DNA of 64,000 bases from Methyloversatilis sp. (GTDB lineage Bacteria; Pseudomonadota; Gammaproteobacteria; Burkholderiales; Rhodocyclaceae), in the NCBI RefSeq assembly GCF_030696805.1, contig NZ_JAUYRO010000057.1, positions 1-64,000 on the forward strand, in the 5' to 3' direction. A program made the position numbers and the translations under genes. The notes beneath the pieces were generated by a model that saw nothing but the letters and a program-made list of their open reading frames with translations, was not told the origin of the DNA and did no database searches. Of the stretch, positions 24,588 through 35,711 are shown one piece after another. Within the stretch, counting starts at the first letter, position 1, and every line of letters begins with the position of its first letter.

Positions 24588-25283
24588 TCACCAGAACTGC
24601 CACTGGCCGGAGTGGATGACCCACAGGCCGAGCAGAAGGTTGGTCACGCCGTGCGAAACGATGGGCAGCCACAGGCGCCCGGTGGCGCGATACAGCCAGC
24701 CATAGACCAGACCGGCGACGATGCCGGCCGCCCACTGGCCGTGCTCGAAGCCGAACGCGATCGAACTGAACAGCACACTGCGCAGCGTAACCGACTGCGC
24801 CACGACGGTCAGGAAGTTCGGGTTGTCGAGCCAGCGCATGATGAAGGAACGCCAGAACAACTCTTCCATGATGGGCACGACAACCGCGGCACCGAAAATG
24901 CGGATGACGACCAGCGTCATGATCAACGCGCCGGCGTCGTCCAGCGGCTTGTAGCCCTCGCCAGGCTTGAATGCGAAGGGCGGGAAATCGAGCCAGATCC
25001 ACAGCGCCCAGACCGCGACGCCCAGCACCACGGCAACCAGCCAGGCGGATACACCGGACAGGGATGGCGGTGCAGCCGGTGCGGCGGCTCGCAGCTCGAT
25101 GTAGTCGCGGCTGAACACCGCCAGTGCAGCGATCACGCAGGCGATCTGCAGCGCATACATCCAGCGCGGGTCGACGTCGAGCGCCCCGGCGAGCGGTGCG
25201 GCGATGATGAGGAACAGGATGTAGAGCGCGAACGGCAGGATGCGCGCCAGCGCGGCACGGCGCGGTGTGATCGTGGAACTCAT
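24588..25283 (-). CDS. CPBP-family intramembrane glutamic protease
   Basis: The 231-aa protein has about six to seven hydrophobic helices. The Abi/CPBP motifs are present in order: PIMEELFWRSFIMRW (EExxxR), AFGFEHGQWAAG (FxxxH) and VSHGVTNLLLG (HxxxN). It resides in the inner membrane. Some relatives process prenylated or exosortase-linked proteins; the substrate here is unknown. ATG 25283 is preferred because helix one begins soon after; an upstream ATG at 25325 would add 14 residues. Confidence 0.82.
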   Translation of the reverse strand: MSSTITPRRAALARILPFALYILFLIIAAPLAGALDVDPRWMYALQIACVIAALAVFSRDYIELRAAAPAAPPSLSGVSAWLVAVVLGVAVWALWIWLDFPPFAFKPGEGYKPLDDAGALIMTLVVIRIFGAAVVVPIMEELFWRSFIMRWLDNPNFLTVVAQSVTLRSVLFSSIAFGFEHGQWAAGIVAGLVYGWLYRATGRLWLPIVSHGVTNLLLGLWVIHSGQWQFW

Positions 25284-25389
25284 GTCGGAAGGATGACGCG
25301 ACGGACCGGTTTCGGGACAGTGCATGATAAGGCCGCCGTGCGACAGTCAGATGGCAGCGCTGCACGGTCGGCTGGTATCGGAACGTCGG

Positions 25390-26754
25390 TCAGCCGGCCG
25401 GATACCAGCGCGGCAACCACCCGGCCTCGTCGACCGCCGCAACGAAGGGCGGCGCGATGTCGCAACCGGGCATCCAGACCGGACGCCCGTCGACGCACAC
25501 GATGGGTACGCGATCACGCAACCAGGGCGGCAGGCCGCATTCCTGCGCGATCTGCTTGATGCCGGCACGCGGCCGCCCCGGACCGCGCGGCAGACGGTCG
25601 CCGGGCGCCCGGGCACGCACGGTGACATGCGCCTGCGCAACGACCGATGCTGCCAGCCCCTGCCCGCAGACCGGTTCGAAACGGATCTGCCCGGCACCCC
25701 ATGCCTGCACCGGCTCCCCCGACCACTTCCGCTCGGCAGGCGGATCGAAGTCGGGCATCAGCCACAGCGCGCCGCGATGGCTGATGCCCGCCACACCGGC
25801 GTGCGCCACCGGACAGGCCGAGGTGGCCTGCGCCACTGCGAGTTGACGGCGCCATTCGTCCAGCCAGGGTTCGTTGGGCAACGTGCGCGCGCCATGCTGC
25901 CGAAGCAGCCAGCGCAGCAGATTGCGCTGGCGCGCGGCGTCGAGCGCGATCAGACCGTCGATCCGATAGCAGCGGCCCCACTGCGTGGCCTCGGCGAGGG
26001 CTTCGGCGTCGCGCGCGGCAAGGCCGTCGAGCAGGGTTTGCGCTTCGGCCAGACGACGCGCGACGCCGGACATCGCTTCGGCCGCACGCGGCCAGCGCGA
26101 GGTCAGCACCGGCAGGACGTCGCGGCGCAGGTAGTTGCGGGCGTAGCGGGTGTCGGCATTGGATTCGTCATCGATCCAGCGCAGGCCGTGCGCCTGTGCA
26201 TGGGCTTCGAGCGCGCTGCGCGGCACGCCGAGCAGCGGCCGCAGCGTGGCAACGCGATCGCCATCGGCGGCACGCCACGCGGGCATGCCGGCCAGCCCGA
26301 GCAGGCCAGCGCCACGCACCATGTTGTGCAGCAGCGTTTCGGCCTGATCGTCGGCGTGGTGGGCGGTCAGCAGCGTGTCGAGGCCGCGGTCATGCGCATG
26401 GGTGTGCAGCGCCGCGTAGCGCGCGTCGCGTGCGGCACATTCGAGACCGTCGGGCGAGGCACGCGACACTTCGACGCGCAGCACACTGAACGGCAGGTCG
26501 AGCGCCCGGCACTGCGAAGCGCAGACGTCTGCCCAGATATCTGCGTTCGGGCTGAGGCCGTGGTGGACGTGGGCACATTCGAGCTGCCAGTCGTGCTGCG
26601 CGCGCAGCGCCGCCAGACCATGCAGCAAGACGGTTGAATCGAGTCCGCCGCTGAAGCCGAGCAAAAGCCGGCTGGCCTCGGTGCAGTGCGCCGCGAGTGC
26701 GCCGGCAAGCTGGCCGGACAGATCAGGCGACGGCCTGCTCCTTGAATTTGCCAT
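25390..26754 (-). CDS. tilS: tRNA(Ile)-lysidine synthase
   Basis: The 454-aa protein carries the PP-loop [20 protein letters not shown] near residue 33, [20 protein letters not shown], and the substrate-binding and C-terminal TilS domains ([20 protein letters not shown], then [14 protein letters not shown]). It converts C34 of tRNA-Ile(CAU) to lysidine. The start ATG 26754 lies inside accA, overlapping its end by 32 bases; accA-tilS is a common beta-proteobacterial arrangement. Confidence 0.95.
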   Translation of the reverse strand: MANSRSRPSPDLSGQLAGALAAHCTEASRLLLGFSGGLDSTVLLHGLAALRAQHDWQLECAHVHHGLSPNADIWADVCASQCRALDLPFSVLRVEVSRASPDGLECAARDARYAALHTHAHDRGLDTLLTAHHADDQAETLLHNMVRGAGLLGLAGMPAWRAADGDRVATLRPLLGVPRSALEAHAQAHGLRWIDDESNADTRYARNYLRRDVLPVLTSRWPRAAEAMSGVARRLAEAQTLLDGLAARDAEALAEATQWGRCYRIDGLIALDAARQRNLLRWLLRQHGARTLPNEPWLDEWRRQLAVAQATSACPVAHAGVAGISHRGALWLMPDFDPPAERKWSGEPVQAWGAGQIRFEPVCGQGLAASVVAQAHVTVRARAPGDRLPRGPGRPRAGIKQIAQECGLPPWLRDRVPIVCVDGRPVWMPGCDIAPPFVAAVDEAGWLPRWYPAG

Positions 26755-27691
26755 AGGACATCAGTCGCTCGATACGGCGCTCCACCAGCTGTGACGGGGT
26801 CAGGTCGGCAAGCTGGCGCTGCGCTTCGGCCAGGGCGCGCTTGAGCGATGCGGCCACCGTGACGTGGTCGCGGTGGCCGCCGCCAGCCGGTTCGTTCACC
26901 ACCTTGTCGATCAGGCCAAGTGTTTTAAGGCGCGACGCGGTGATGCCCATGATTTCTGCGGCATCGGCCGCCTTGTCGGCGCTTTTCCACAGGATGGACG
27001 CACAGCCTTCCGGCGAAATGACCGAGTACGTCGAGTACTGCAACATCATCAACGTGTCAGCCACGGCGATCGCCAGTGCGCCGCCGGAGCCGCCCTCACC
27101 GATGATGGTGGCAATGATGGGGACGCGCAGTTCGGCCATGGCGTAGAGGTTGTGGCCGATGGCTTCGGACTGGCCGCGCTCTTCGGCGTCGATGCCCGGA
27201 TAGGCGCCCGGTGTGTCGATGAAGGTGAACACCGGCATGCCGAATTTTTCAGCCAGCTTCATCAGGCGCAGCGCCTTGCGGTAGCCCTCGGGACGCGGCA
27301 TGCCGAAATTGCGATGGATCTTTTCCTTCGTGTCGCGCCCCTTCTGGTGACCGATCACCATGCAGGCATGGCCGTTGAAGCGGGCGATGCCACCGACGAT
27401 GGCGTGATCGTCCGCGAACGAGCGGTCGCCATGCAGTTCCTGGAACTCCGTGAACATCAGGCGGAAGTAATCGAGCGAGTACGGACGCTGCGGATGGCGC
27501 GCCACCTGGGCAATCTGCCAGGGCGTGAGCTTGGCGTAGATGTCCTTGGTGAGCGACTGGCTCTTTGCTTCAAGCCGGGCGATCTCTTCCGAAATATCGA
27601 CCGCCGAATCGTCCTGCACGAAACGCAACTCCTCGATTTTCGCCTCAAGTTCGGCGATCGGCTGTTCAAAATCGAGAAAGGTGGTTTTCAT
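26723..27691 (-). CDS. accA: Acetyl-CoA carboxylase carboxyltransferase subunit alpha
   Basis: The 322-aa protein starts [20 protein letters not shown] and has [40 protein letters not shown] and [13 protein letters not shown], all standard AccA blocks. It forms the carboxyltransferase with AccD for malonyl-CoA synthesis in the cytoplasm. Length is typical (about 320 aa). I start at 27691 rather than the further upstream in-frame codon because the family start is MxxxFLDFE. Confidence 0.97.
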   Translation of the reverse strand: MKTTFLDFEQPIAELEAKIEELRFVQDDSAVDISEEIARLEAKSQSLTKDIYAKLTPWQIAQVARHPQRPYSLDYFRLMFTEFQELHGDRSFADDHAIVGGIARFNGHACMVIGHQKGRDTKEKIHRNFGMPRPEGYRKALRLMKLAEKFGMPVFTFIDTPGAYPGIDAEERGQSEAIGHNLYAMAELRVPIIATIIGEGGSGGALAIAVADTLMMLQYSTYSVISPEGCASILWKSADKAADAAEIMGITASRLKTLGLIDKVVNEPAGGGHRDHVTVAASLKRALAEAQRQLADLTPSQLVERRIERLMSYGKFKEQAVA

Positions 27692-27844
27692 CGGCGGAGT
27701 GGGCTGAATCAGAAAGGAAGGCGATTTTACCGCGTACGCCTGCTGTTCGGTCGGCAATGCGCTGTCCGGAGTCCGGGTGCTGGATCGAGAGGGGACTGCA
27801 CGGAGGTGGAGCGCGCGCCACGGAGCCGCGGCGCAGCGAGGTGG

Positions 27845-28282
27845 CTACTTGATGCGGCGAAGGTGCGAGCGGCCGACCGGCTTGTCCGGTGTGGTGAGCA
27901 CGGGCTGCTCGCTGCGCTCGGAGGCCGCCACCGGCGCCGCATCGGCACGAACGGTCTGCCCCGCTGTGACTTCAAATGCCATGCCGTGACCGTTTTCGCG
28001 CGCATAGATCGCAGCGACACAATCGATTGGAATGGTCAATTCCTGCGCGACGCCACCGAAACGCGCCGAGCAGGTGATCAATTCGTTACCCATGACCAGT
28101 TGATGCACCGCTTCGCGCCCGATGTTCAGGATGATCTGACCATCCTTCACGTACTGGCGAGGGACGCCCGCGCGCTCGTCGACGACGACCGCGATATAGG
28201 GCGTGAGCCCCTGGTCCGCACACCAGTCAAACAGCGCACGGAGCAGGTAGGGCTTGGTCGAAACGGAACTCATCACATCCAT
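27845..28282 (-). CDS. sspB: ClpXP adaptor SspB
   Basis: The 145-aa protein has STKPYLLRALFDWCADQGLT and YIAVVVDERAGVPRQYVKDG, with ILNI and the GNELITCSARFGG strand, characteristic of SspB, which delivers ssrA-tagged proteins to ClpXP. The C-terminus LRRIK resembles the ClpX-binding tail. It follows sspA by 27 bases, as in most beta and gamma-proteobacteria. The start may instead be ATG 28273 (MSSVSTKP). Confidence 0.93.
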   Translation of the reverse strand: MDVMSSVSTKPYLLRALFDWCADQGLTPYIAVVVDERAGVPRQYVKDGQIILNIGREAVHQLVMGNELITCSARFGGVAQELTIPIDCVAAIYARENGHGMAFEVTAGQTVRADAAPVAASERSEQPVLTTPDKPVGRSHLRRIK

Positions 28283-28309
28283 GCAATTTGAACGAATACT
28301 CCGGGCAGT

Positions 28310-28906
28310 CTAGCGACGCATCACTTTTTCTGACGGCGTCAGCGCATCAATGAACCCTTGGCGGGAAAAGATACGTTCAGCGTACTTCATCAGCGGCGCA
28401 GCAGACTTGGGAAGTTCGATACCGTAGTGGTCAAGTCGCCATAGTAATGGAGCAATGGCAACGTCCAGCATGGAAAATTCCTCGCCCAGCATGTACTTCT
28501 GCTTGGCGAAGATCGCCGTGAGCTCGGTAAGACGATCGCGCAGGTGCGCGCGGGACTTGTCAGCCGTACGCGCATTCTTTTCCAGCGGCTCGATGTGCGA
28601 GAACAGTTCGTTCTCTACCGTATGCAGAAGCTGCCGTGCGCGAGCCCGCATGATCGGGTCAGGCGGCATCAATTGCGGGTGCGGAAAACGCTCGTCAATG
28701 TACTCATTGATGATGTTGGAGTCATACAGGATGAGGTCGCGATCAACCAGCACCGGCACGCGGTTATAGGGATTGATGACCGCAATGTCTTCCGGCTTGT
28801 TGTACAGGTCGACATCAATGACCTGGAAATCCATGCCTTTTTCGTAGAGGACAATACGGCAGCGATGGGAAAAGGGATCGGTGGTCCCCGAGTACAGATT
28901 CATCAT
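28310..28906 (-). CDS. sspA: Stringent starvation protein A (GST-fold)
   Basis: The 198-aa protein begins MMNLYSGTTDPFSHRCRIVL, then NPYNRVPVLVDRDLILYDSN and YIDERFPHPQLMPPDP, the thioredoxin-like half of SspA, followed by an all-helical GST-like half. SspA binds RNA polymerase and supports stress responses. The start is at the first of two ATGs (28906) where the family begins. It lies downstream of petABC, a conserved beta-proteobacterial order. Confidence 0.93.
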   Translation of the reverse strand: MMNLYSGTTDPFSHRCRIVLYEKGMDFQVIDVDLYNKPEDIAVINPYNRVPVLVDRDLILYDSNIINEYIDERFPHPQLMPPDPIMRARARQLLHTVENELFSHIEPLEKNARTADKSRAHLRDRLTELTAIFAKQKYMLGEEFSMLDVAIAPLLWRLDHYGIELPKSAAPLMKYAERIFSRQGFIDALTPSEKVMRR

Positions 28907-29012
28907 CGTGTTGACACCCCAGGAGTACTCGGCATCCCGCACCACGCGACGTACGCGTGATGGGGTCGCTTCGCGATGACCGAGAGCTTGCATGACTTTC
29001 GGGCGTATTTGA

Positions 29013-29771
29013 TTAATGGACGTCTTTCCAGTACTCACGCTTGAGCAGGTATGCCAGCGTGAGCAGGACGGAAAGACCGAGGATGACGAGCAGGCCGGTC
29101 TGGCGACGCTTTTCGGCGCCGGGTTCGGCCATGAAAACAAGATAGGCAACCAGATCGCCGATCGCCGAATCGTACTCTGACTTGCTGAGCTTGCCCGGTT
29201 TCGTCAGTTCGATCTGCAGCGAATCGACTTCGCCGCCGTGGCCATCCGATACCTTCACGTGCCTGGCAGTCTGCTCGCCCTGAAGTTCGTACAGGACGTG
29301 CGGCATGCCAACGTTGGCAAAGGCTGTGTTGTTCCAGCCGGTCGGGCGCGCGTCGTCGCGGTAGAAGCCGCGCAAGTAGGTATACAGCCAGTCTGCGCCA
29401 CTTCCGTCGCCCGAGGCGCGCGAACGCGCCACGACGCTCAGGTCGGGCGGCGCCGCGCCGAACCACTTGATGCCGTCGGCGCGCGTCATGCCGACGCGCA
29501 TCGTTTCACCGACCTTGTCGGCGGCGAACAGCAGGTTGTCTTTTATCTGCTCGTCCGTCAGACCGACGTCGTTCAGGCGGTTGTAACGCATGTACGAGGC
29601 CGAGTGACAGTTCAGGCAGTAATTGACGAACATCTGTGCACCGCGCTGGATCGCGAGGGCGTCACGGAATTTCTCCGTTGGCGCGCGATCGAGTTGAACG
29701 TGACCGCCTGCGGCCATTGCAACCAAGGGGGCGAACAGGGCGCCCAGAAACAGGTTTTTGAGTTGTTTCAT
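29013..29771 (-). CDS. petC: Cytochrome c1 of the bc1 complex
   Basis: The 252-aa protein has a signal peptide (about residues 1-20), the haem site FVNYCLNCHSASYMRYNRL (CxxCH), a Met-containing region near the fifth fold segment, and a C-terminal anchor LVILGLSVLLTLAYLL. It passes electrons from the Rieske protein to soluble cytochromes c in the periplasm. It ends the petABC operon 14 bases after petB. Confidence 0.96.
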   Translation of the reverse strand: MKQLKNLFLGALFAPLVAMAAGGHVQLDRAPTEKFRDALAIQRGAQMFVNYCLNCHSASYMRYNRLNDVGLTDEQIKDNLLFAADKVGETMRVGMTRADGIKWFGAAPPDLSVVARSRASGDGSGADWLYTYLRGFYRDDARPTGWNNTAFANVGMPHVLYELQGEQTARHVKVSDGHGGEVDSLQIELTKPGKLSKSEYDSAIGDLVAYLVFMAEPGAEKRRQTGLLVILGLSVLLTLAYLLKREYWKDVH

Positions 29772-29785
29772 GATCTGTCTGGCTT

Positions 29786-31069
29786 TCAGTGTCCGGTCAC
29801 GCGATCAGGTACGGGCTTCGTCTTGTCTATCGCGGTGTACCAAGGCATCGCGATGAAGAACAGGAAGTAGATGATCGTGCAGATCTGCGACACCAGCGTG
29901 CCCATCGGCGTCGGTGCCTGCACGCCCAGGTAGCCCAGGATCAGGAAGGCAATGATGAAGATGGTCAGCGCCGCCTTGTAGATCGGGCCGCGGTAGCGGA
30001 TCGACTTCACCGGCGAGCGATCGAGCCACGGCAGCAGGAAGAAGATCATCACGGACAGGCCCATGAAGATCACGCCCCACAGCTTCGCATCAACCCAGAA
30101 GAAATTCACCGTGTTGGCGCGAAGGATCGAATAGAACGGGGTGAAGTACCAGACCGGGGCGATGTGCGACGGCGTCTTCAGCGGATCTGCCGGAATGAAG
30201 TTGTTGTATTCCAGGAAGTAACCGCCAAACTCGGGGGCGAAGAACACCACTGCGGAGAAGCAGATAAGAAAGACCACGACGCCGACGATGTCCTTCACCG
30301 TGTAGTACGGGTGGAACGGAATACCGTCGAGCGGAATACCGGTTTTGGGGTCCTTGTGCTTCTTGATGTCCACACCGTCCGGGTTGTTCGAGCCGACTTC
30401 GTGCAGCGCGATGATGTGCGCAGCAACCAGGCCGATCAGCACCAGCGGCACCGCGATCACGTGGAACGAGAAGAAGCGGTTCAGCGTTGCGTCACCGATC
30501 ACGTAGTCGCCACGCAGCCAGATCGACAGGTCGTTGCCGATGACCGGAATGGCCGAAAACAGGTTGATGATGACCTGGGCGCCCCAGTACGACATCTGTC
30601 CCCAAGGCAGCAGGTAGCCCATGAAGGCCTCCGCCATCAGCAGCAGGAAGATCGCGCAACCGAAGATCCACACCAGTTCGCGCGGTTTGCGGTATGAGCC
30701 GTACATCAGGCCGCGGAACATGTGCAGATAGACCACGACGAAGAACGCCGAAGCGCCGGTCGAGTGCATGTAGCGGATCATCCAGCCCCATGGCACGTCG
30801 CGCATGATGTATTCGACACTGGCGAACGCCACCGGAACGCCCGACGCGTTCAGCGACGCATCCGGCTTGAAGTGCATTACCAGGAAAATGCCTGTGACGA
30901 CCTGAATCACCAGCACGAGCAGTGCGAGCGAACCGAAGAAGTACCAGAAGTTGAAGTTTTTCGGCGCGTAGTACTCCGCCAGATGTTCCTTGTACATCGA
31001 AGTCAGCGGGAAACGCTGGTCGATCCAGCCCAGCAGGCCGGTAGTCGTTACAACCTTTTCGCCTGCCAT
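29786..31069 (-). CDS. petB: Cytochrome b of the bc1 complex
   Basis: The 427-aa membrane protein has the cytochrome b fold: FWYFFGSLALLVLVIQVVTG, MHSTGASAFFVVVYLHMFRG (His ligands), GYLLPWGQMSYWGAQVI and PFHPYYTVKDIVG, with HIAPVWYFTPFYSILRA near the quinol site (PVWY is the bacterial form of PEWY). It carries the Qo and Qi sites. It is 3 bases downstream of petA. Confidence 0.97.
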   Translation of the reverse strand: MAGEKVVTTTGLLGWIDQRFPLTSMYKEHLAEYYAPKNFNFWYFFGSLALLVLVIQVVTGIFLVMHFKPDASLNASGVPVAFASVEYIMRDVPWGWMIRYMHSTGASAFFVVVYLHMFRGLMYGSYRKPRELVWIFGCAIFLLLMAEAFMGYLLPWGQMSYWGAQVIINLFSAIPVIGNDLSIWLRGDYVIGDATLNRFFSFHVIAVPLVLIGLVAAHIIALHEVGSNNPDGVDIKKHKDPKTGIPLDGIPFHPYYTVKDIVGVVVFLICFSAVVFFAPEFGGYFLEYNNFIPADPLKTPSHIAPVWYFTPFYSILRANTVNFFWVDAKLWGVIFMGLSVMIFFLLPWLDRSPVKSIRYRGPIYKAALTIFIIAFLILGYLGVQAPTPMGTLVSQICTIIYFLFFIAMPWYTAIDKTKPVPDRVTGH

Positions 31070-31072
31070 CGC

Positions 31073-31681
31073 TCAACCCTCCTTGGTGTCCTGACCAACC
31101 AGGATTCGGCTGTCGGACAAAAACATGTACGGCGGCACCGGGAGGTTATCCGGTGCCGGCATTGCCTTGAATACGCGACCTGCGAGGTCGAAGCTCGAGC
31201 CGTGGCAGGGGCACACGAATCCGGCGACGTCGCCGAGCTGCGCGTTGGAACCCGAAGCGAACGGGCCCGAAGGCGAACAGCCGAGATGGGTACAGATCGC
31301 CACGAGCACGGCGAACTCTGCGCGATCTTCGCGAGCGCGCTGGACGTTGCGGGCGTATTCGGGGGTGAATTCGGACGGGTTGCGTTCCGATTTGGGATCA
31401 GCGAGCTTGTCCTCGATCTTCGCGAGGGCTTCGAGCTGTTCCGGCGTACGACGCAGGATCCACACCGGTTTACCCTGCCACTCGACAGTGGTCATTTCGC
31501 CCGGAGCGAGTTTGGACACATCCACCTCGACCGGCGCACCTGCGGCTTTCGCACGCTCCGACGGCGCCAGACTGGTCAGGAAGGGTACTGCGACTGCAAG
31601 TCCTGCAACGCCACCCGCACAGGCGGTTGCCACGAGCAGATTGCGGCGCCCGCAATCCATTTTTTTCTCATTGCCACTCAT
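31073..31681 (-). CDS. petA: Rieske iron-sulfur protein of the bc1 complex
   Basis: The 202-aa protein has a Tat-like signal (GRRNLLVATACAGGVAGLAV). The [2Fe-2S] ligands sit in CTHLGCSPSG and CPCHGSSFDLAGRVF. It transfers electrons from quinol to cytochrome c1. It is first in petABC; the 133 bases upstream separate it from the CoA-transferase gene and probably contain the promoter, though no clear hexamers stand out. Confidence 0.97.
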   Translation of the reverse strand: MSGNEKKMDCGRRNLLVATACAGGVAGLAVAVPFLTSLAPSERAKAAGAPVEVDVSKLAPGEMTTVEWQGKPVWILRRTPEQLEALAKIEDKLADPKSERNPSEFTPEYARNVQRAREDRAEFAVLVAICTHLGCSPSGPFASGSNAQLGDVAGFVCPCHGSSFDLAGRVFKAMPAPDNLPVPPYMFLSDSRILVGQDTKEG

Positions 31682-31814
31682 GCTTCACCCCGTCGAAACA
31701 ATTGATTCTGCGCAACCTGCGATTATACCCCCAAGCGACGACTGCTTTAAACCCCCAACGGCCTTCCGGTACCACGGAACATTGCGATGCAAGCCCATCG
31801 TGTAGCACGCAGGC

Positions 31815-33029
31815 TCAAACCGCACCCAGCTCGCGCATGCGCGCGATGCGTTCCGGTGCAATTCCCAGGTCGGCTAGCACCTCATCCGTGTGCGCGCCGA
31901 GCCCGGGGCCGATCCAGTTCGTTCCGCCCGGCGTTTCCGACAGCCGCGGCACCACCGCTGGCGCTTTGAATGGTCGGCCGTCCGGCAGTTCCAGCGTTTC
32001 GAACATTGCGCGCGCGAGAAACTGCGGATCGGCGACGATGTCTTCGATCGAATACACCCGGCTGACCGGTACGTCTGCCTCGCCCAGCGCGCGCAGCACT
32101 TCTTCGCCATCGCGCTCGGCCACCCAGGCGTCGATCAGCGCATAGATTTCGTCGCGTCGCGCATCGCGGCCTGCGTTGTCGGCGAGTGAAGGGTCGGCGG
32201 CGAGATCAGGGCGACCGAGGGCAACCATCAGGCGCTTGAAGATCGCGTCGCCGTTGCCGCCGATGATGATGTGGCGGCCGTCACGGGCCGTATGGGTGTT
32301 GGACGGCGTGATGCCGGGCATGATGTTGCCGGTTCGGCCGCGGATGAAGCCGAAAACGTCGAACTCCGGCAGCATGCTTTCCATCATCGCGAACACGGCT
32401 TCATACAGTGCGACGTCGACGGTCTGGCCCTGCCCTGCTCCCCGTCCGCCGGTGGCATCGCGGTGGCGCAGTGCCATCAGTGCGCCGATGACGCCCCACA
32501 GCGCTGCGATGGAGTCACCGATTGAAATGCCGACCTTGACCGGCGGCCGGTCGGGGAAGCCGGTGATGTAGCGCAGGCCGCCCATCGATTCACCTATGGC
32601 ACCGAAACCGGGCTGTTCGGCCATCGGCCCGGTCTGTCCGAAGCCGGACAGACGGACGATGACCAGCGATGGATTCAGTTCGCGCAGCACTGCTTCGGGC
32701 AGGCCGAGCTTGTCCAGCACACCGGGGCGGAAATTTTCGACCAGTACGTCGGCGTCGGCCAGCAGGCGACGCAGCACGTCGATACCATCGGGGTGCTTCA
32801 GGTTGAGCGTAACCGACTTCTTGTTGCGCGCCTGCACGAACCACCACAGCGACGTTCCTTCGTAAAGCAGACGCCATTTTCGCAGCGGATCGCCGCCGTC
32901 CGGCGATTCGATCTTGATCACATCGGCGCCGAATTCGGCCAGGATGCGCGACGCAAACGGACCGGCGATCAAGGTGCCCAGTTCGACCACCTTCAGGCCG
33001 GACAGTGGTCTGACGGCGGTGTCACTCAT
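31815..33029 (-). CDS. CaiB/BaiF-type class III CoA transferase
   Basis: The 404-aa protein begins [20 protein letters not shown] and [20 protein letters not shown]. It has [35 protein letters not shown], and a conserved [18 protein letters not shown] where the catalytic Asp is expected. It moves CoA between carboxylic acids; the acids cannot be named. The stop of recR overlaps its start (ATGA), so it is expressed with dnaX-ybaB-recR. Confidence 0.88.
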   Translation of the reverse strand: MSDTAVRPLSGLKVVELGTLIAGPFASRILAEFGADVIKIESPDGGDPLRKWRLLYEGTSLWWFVQARNKKSVTLNLKHPDGIDVLRRLLADADVLVENFRPGVLDKLGLPEAVLRELNPSLVIVRLSGFGQTGPMAEQPGFGAIGESMGGLRYITGFPDRPPVKVGISIGDSIAALWGVIGALMALRHRDATGGRGAGQGQTVDVALYEAVFAMMESMLPEFDVFGFIRGRTGNIMPGITPSNTHTARDGRHIIIGGNGDAIFKRLMVALGRPDLAADPSLADNAGRDARRDEIYALIDAWVAERDGEEVLRALGEADVPVSRVYSIEDIVADPQFLARAMFETLELPDGRPFKAPAVVPRLSETPGGTNWIGPGLGAHTDEVLADLGIAPERIARMRELGAV

Positions 33030-33619
33030 GCTGGCCGGCGCTCCGACAGCGCCTGGGCGATGGTGCCGATGTCGGTATGCTCCAGTTCGCCGCCGACCGG
33101 CAGGCCACGCGCGATTCGGCTTACCGCAAGACCGCGCGCACGCAGCATTTCGCCAAGGTAGTGCGCGGTGGCTTCGCCTTCATTGGTGAAGTTGGTGGCG
33201 AGGATCACTTCGGTCACTTGAGGGTCGGCCGCGCGTTCCAGCAGGCGATCGAGCCTCAGCTCGCGCGGGCCGACGCCTTCCAGCGGAGCGATGCGCCCCA
33301 TCAGGCAGTAATACAGGCCGGCATAACTCTGCGTCTGCTCCATCATCAGCATGTCGGCCGGGCTTTCGACAACGCACAGCAGCGATGCATCGCGGCGCGG
33401 CGATGCGCAGCGCTCACACACCTCGAGTTCGGTGAAGGTGTTGCAGCGCGCGCAATTGTGCAGCCGGGTCAGCGCCTGACCGAGCGCGCGGGCCAGCTTT
33501 TCGGCGCCCTGCCGGTCACGCTGCAGCAGGTGAAAAGCCATGCGCTGTGCGCTTTTCGGGCCGACTGACGGCAGGCAGCGCAGCGCGTTCACCAGCTCGT
33601 CCAGAACACCCGGCGTCAT
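33026..33619 (-). CDS. recR: Recombination protein RecR
   Basis: The 197-aa protein has the helix-hairpin-helix [20 protein letters not shown], a four-cysteine zinc site ([20 protein letters not shown]) and a Toprim domain beginning [17 protein letters not shown]. With RecO and RecF it loads RecA at gaps. It follows ybaB by 16 bases, the standard dnaX-ybaB-recR order. Confidence 0.96.
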   Translation of the reverse strand: MTPGVLDELVNALRCLPSVGPKSAQRMAFHLLQRDRQGAEKLARALGQALTRLHNCARCNTFTELEVCERCASPRRDASLLCVVESPADMLMMEQTQSYAGLYYCLMGRIAPLEGVGPRELRLDRLLERAADPQVTEVILATNFTNEGEATAHYLGEMLRARGLAVSRIARGLPVGGELEHTDIGTIAQALSERRPA

Positions 33620-33635
33620 CCGTGCAGTACGGTTA

Positions 33636-33959
33636 TCAGAACGGCAGCTTGAAGCCGGGTGGCAGGTTCAGACCGGATGTGAAGCCGGCCATCTTTTCTG
33701 CCGTGGTCGTCTCGACCCGACGCACTGCGTCGTTCACCGCAGCGGCCAGCAGGTCTTCGAGCATTTCGCGGTCGTCCATGACCGAAGGGTCGATGCTGAC
33801 GCGACGCACGTCGTGCTTGCAGGTCATGACGACCTTCACCATGCCGGCGCCGGACTGGCCCTCGACCTCGACGGTCGCCAGCTGGTCCTGCATCTTCTTC
33901 ATGTTTTCCTGCATCTGCTGGGCCTGCTTCATCAGGCCACCGATGCCACCTTTCATCAT
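33636..33959 (-). CDS. ybaB: YbaB/EbfC nucleoid-associated protein
   Basis: The 107-aa protein begins [20 protein letters not shown] with the helix [19 protein letters not shown] and strands [20 protein letters not shown], diagnostic for YbaB/EbfC. It is a small DNA-binding dimer. It starts 10 bases after dnaX. Confidence 0.96.
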   Translation of the reverse strand: MMKGGIGGLMKQAQQMQENMKKMQDQLATVEVEGQSGAGMVKVVMTCKHDVRRVSIDPSVMDDREMLEDLLAAAVNDAVRRVETTTAEKMAGFTSGLNLPPGFKLPF

Positions 33960-33969
33960 GGTGCGATCC

Positions 33970-35661
33970 TCAAAGTGGTTTTATCGAGTCTTCGATCAGC
34001 CGGGCATCGAACTGTTCAATGACCTGCTGCACGAAGGGGTCGTTCCGCATCGCCTCGCGCGCCTGCTGTTCGCGCGCCTGCTGTTCGGCGGTCAGCCGCT
34101 GCGCCACGGTCTGAGACACCGGGGCGCCGTGTTCAAATTGAAGCTGGACCGGCATACCGAGCGCGTCCTGCACGGCGGCACGCAATTTGTCCTGCGCGCT
34201 GCTGACCAGGTGCGCCATCTCGCGCGGCAGGCGCAACCGGATGCGTCCGCCGTCGCTGCCCAGCCATTCGCACTGATGCGCGAGCTGGCGCGTCAGTGCG
34301 ACGATGTCGAGCCGGTCAACCAGCGCATGCCAGTCTTCATTGGAGTGCAGCACCGCGGCTCCGGCCTTGGCCTCGGTGGGAACGGTTGATGGCACAACCG
34401 CCGCCGGAAACGCGGAAGGCGCCTCTTTGTGCCGCGGAGCGGGTACCTGCGCAAGCGGTTCGCGCTCGACCGGCGTGGGCGCGACGACCGGCGGTAGCGG
34501 TGCACTGGCGCGGGCCACCCGTGGTGGCGCCTGCAGCGCGGCGCTGTGCCCGCGCGGCGTGGCAGCCAGCGGCGGCGGATTGTCGGGGCGGAAGGCCAGC
34601 AGGCGCAGCAAGGTCATCGAAAAACCGGTCAGCTCGTCCGGCGCCATCGGCAGATCATTGCAGCCCTGCACGACGATCTGGTAGGCCAGCTGCACCGATT
34701 CGGCGTCCATCGCCTCGACGTACGGCGCCAGACGCAGGCGCTCGTTTTCGTCGGTGATGGCGTCAGGTACCCGCTGCGCCATGGCGACGCGGTGCAGCAG
34801 CACGGCCAGTTCGCGCAGCGCCTGATCGAAATCGACGCTGCGCGTCCGCATCTGTTCGGTCAGCGCCATCAGTGCCGTCCCGTCGCCGGCGATGATCGCA
34901 TCGAGCACGAGGTAGAGGTGTTCGTCACCAACGGTGCCCAGCATGTCTAGCACGTCCTGCTCGATCAGCCGTCCGGCGCCATGGGCAATCGCCTGATCGA
35001 GCAGCGACAGCGCGTCGCGCATTGATCCGGCTGCCCCCTTGGAAATCGGCCGCAGTGCCGCCGGCTCGTATTCGACCTGTTCGGCATCGAGCACGGAGGC
35101 GAGGTGTCGCACGATGGCGTCGGGCTGCATCTGCTTCAGATTGAACTGCAGGCAGCGGCTCAGGACCGTGACCGGGATCTTCTGCGGGTCAGTGGTAGCA
35201 AGGATGAATTTCACATGCTCGGGCGGCTCTTCGAGCGTCTTCAGCATCGCGTTGAAGGCGTGGCCGGTCAGCATATGGACTTCGTCGATCATGTAGACCT
35301 TGTAGCGGCCGCGCGCCGGCGCGTAGGCCGCCTTTTCGAGCAGGGCCGCCATATCGTCCACGCTGCGATTGGACGCGGCGTCCATCTCGACGTAGTCAAC
35401 GAAGCGCCCGGCGTCTATTTCGGTGCAGGCTGCGCAGACGCCACAAGGTTTCGCCGTGATGCCGGTGTCGCAGTTCAGGCTCTTGGCAAGGATGCGGGCG
35501 ATTGTCGTCTTGCCGACGCCGCGCGTGCCGGTGAACAGGTAGGCGTGATGCAGGCGTTGCTGTTCCAGGGCATGGGTCAGCGCGCGCACGACGTGGTCCT
35601 GACCGATCAGCGTGTCGAAGCTGCGGGGACGCCACTTGCGCGCTAGAACCTGATAACTCAT
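33970..35661 (-). CDS. dnaX: DNA polymerase III subunit gamma/tau
   Basis: The 563-aa protein starts [20 protein letters not shown]. It has Walker [19 protein letters not shown], the zinc-binding loop [16 protein letters not shown], Walker [13 protein letters not shown] and the sensor [16 protein letters not shown] Pro/Ala-rich linker (about residues 370-440) leads to the tau C-terminal domain. It is the clamp-loader ATPase. I moved the start to 35661 from a further in-frame codon because the family start is [12 protein letters not shown] and the 4.5S RNA gene lies just upstream. Confidence 0.96.
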   Translation of the reverse strand: MSYQVLARKWRPRSFDTLIGQDHVVRALTHALEQQRLHHAYLFTGTRGVGKTTIARILAKSLNCDTGITAKPCGVCAACTEIDAGRFVDYVEMDAASNRSVDDMAALLEKAAYAPARGRYKVYMIDEVHMLTGHAFNAMLKTLEEPPEHVKFILATTDPQKIPVTVLSRCLQFNLKQMQPDAIVRHLASVLDAEQVEYEPAALRPISKGAAGSMRDALSLLDQAIAHGAGRLIEQDVLDMLGTVGDEHLYLVLDAIIAGDGTALMALTEQMRTRSVDFDQALRELAVLLHRVAMAQRVPDAITDENERLRLAPYVEAMDAESVQLAYQIVVQGCNDLPMAPDELTGFSMTLLRLLAFRPDNPPPLAATPRGHSAALQAPPRVARASAPLPPVVAPTPVEREPLAQVPAPRHKEAPSAFPAAVVPSTVPTEAKAGAAVLHSNEDWHALVDRLDIVALTRQLAHQCEWLGSDGGRIRLRLPREMAHLVSSAQDKLRAAVQDALGMPVQLQFEHGAPVSQTVAQRLTAEQQAREQQAREAMRNDPFVQQVIEQFDARLIEDSIKPL

Positions 35662-35711
35662 CGGAACGCTGGCGGGAGGGGAACCGGGAACGGATCCAGC
35701 AAAAAAGGGAG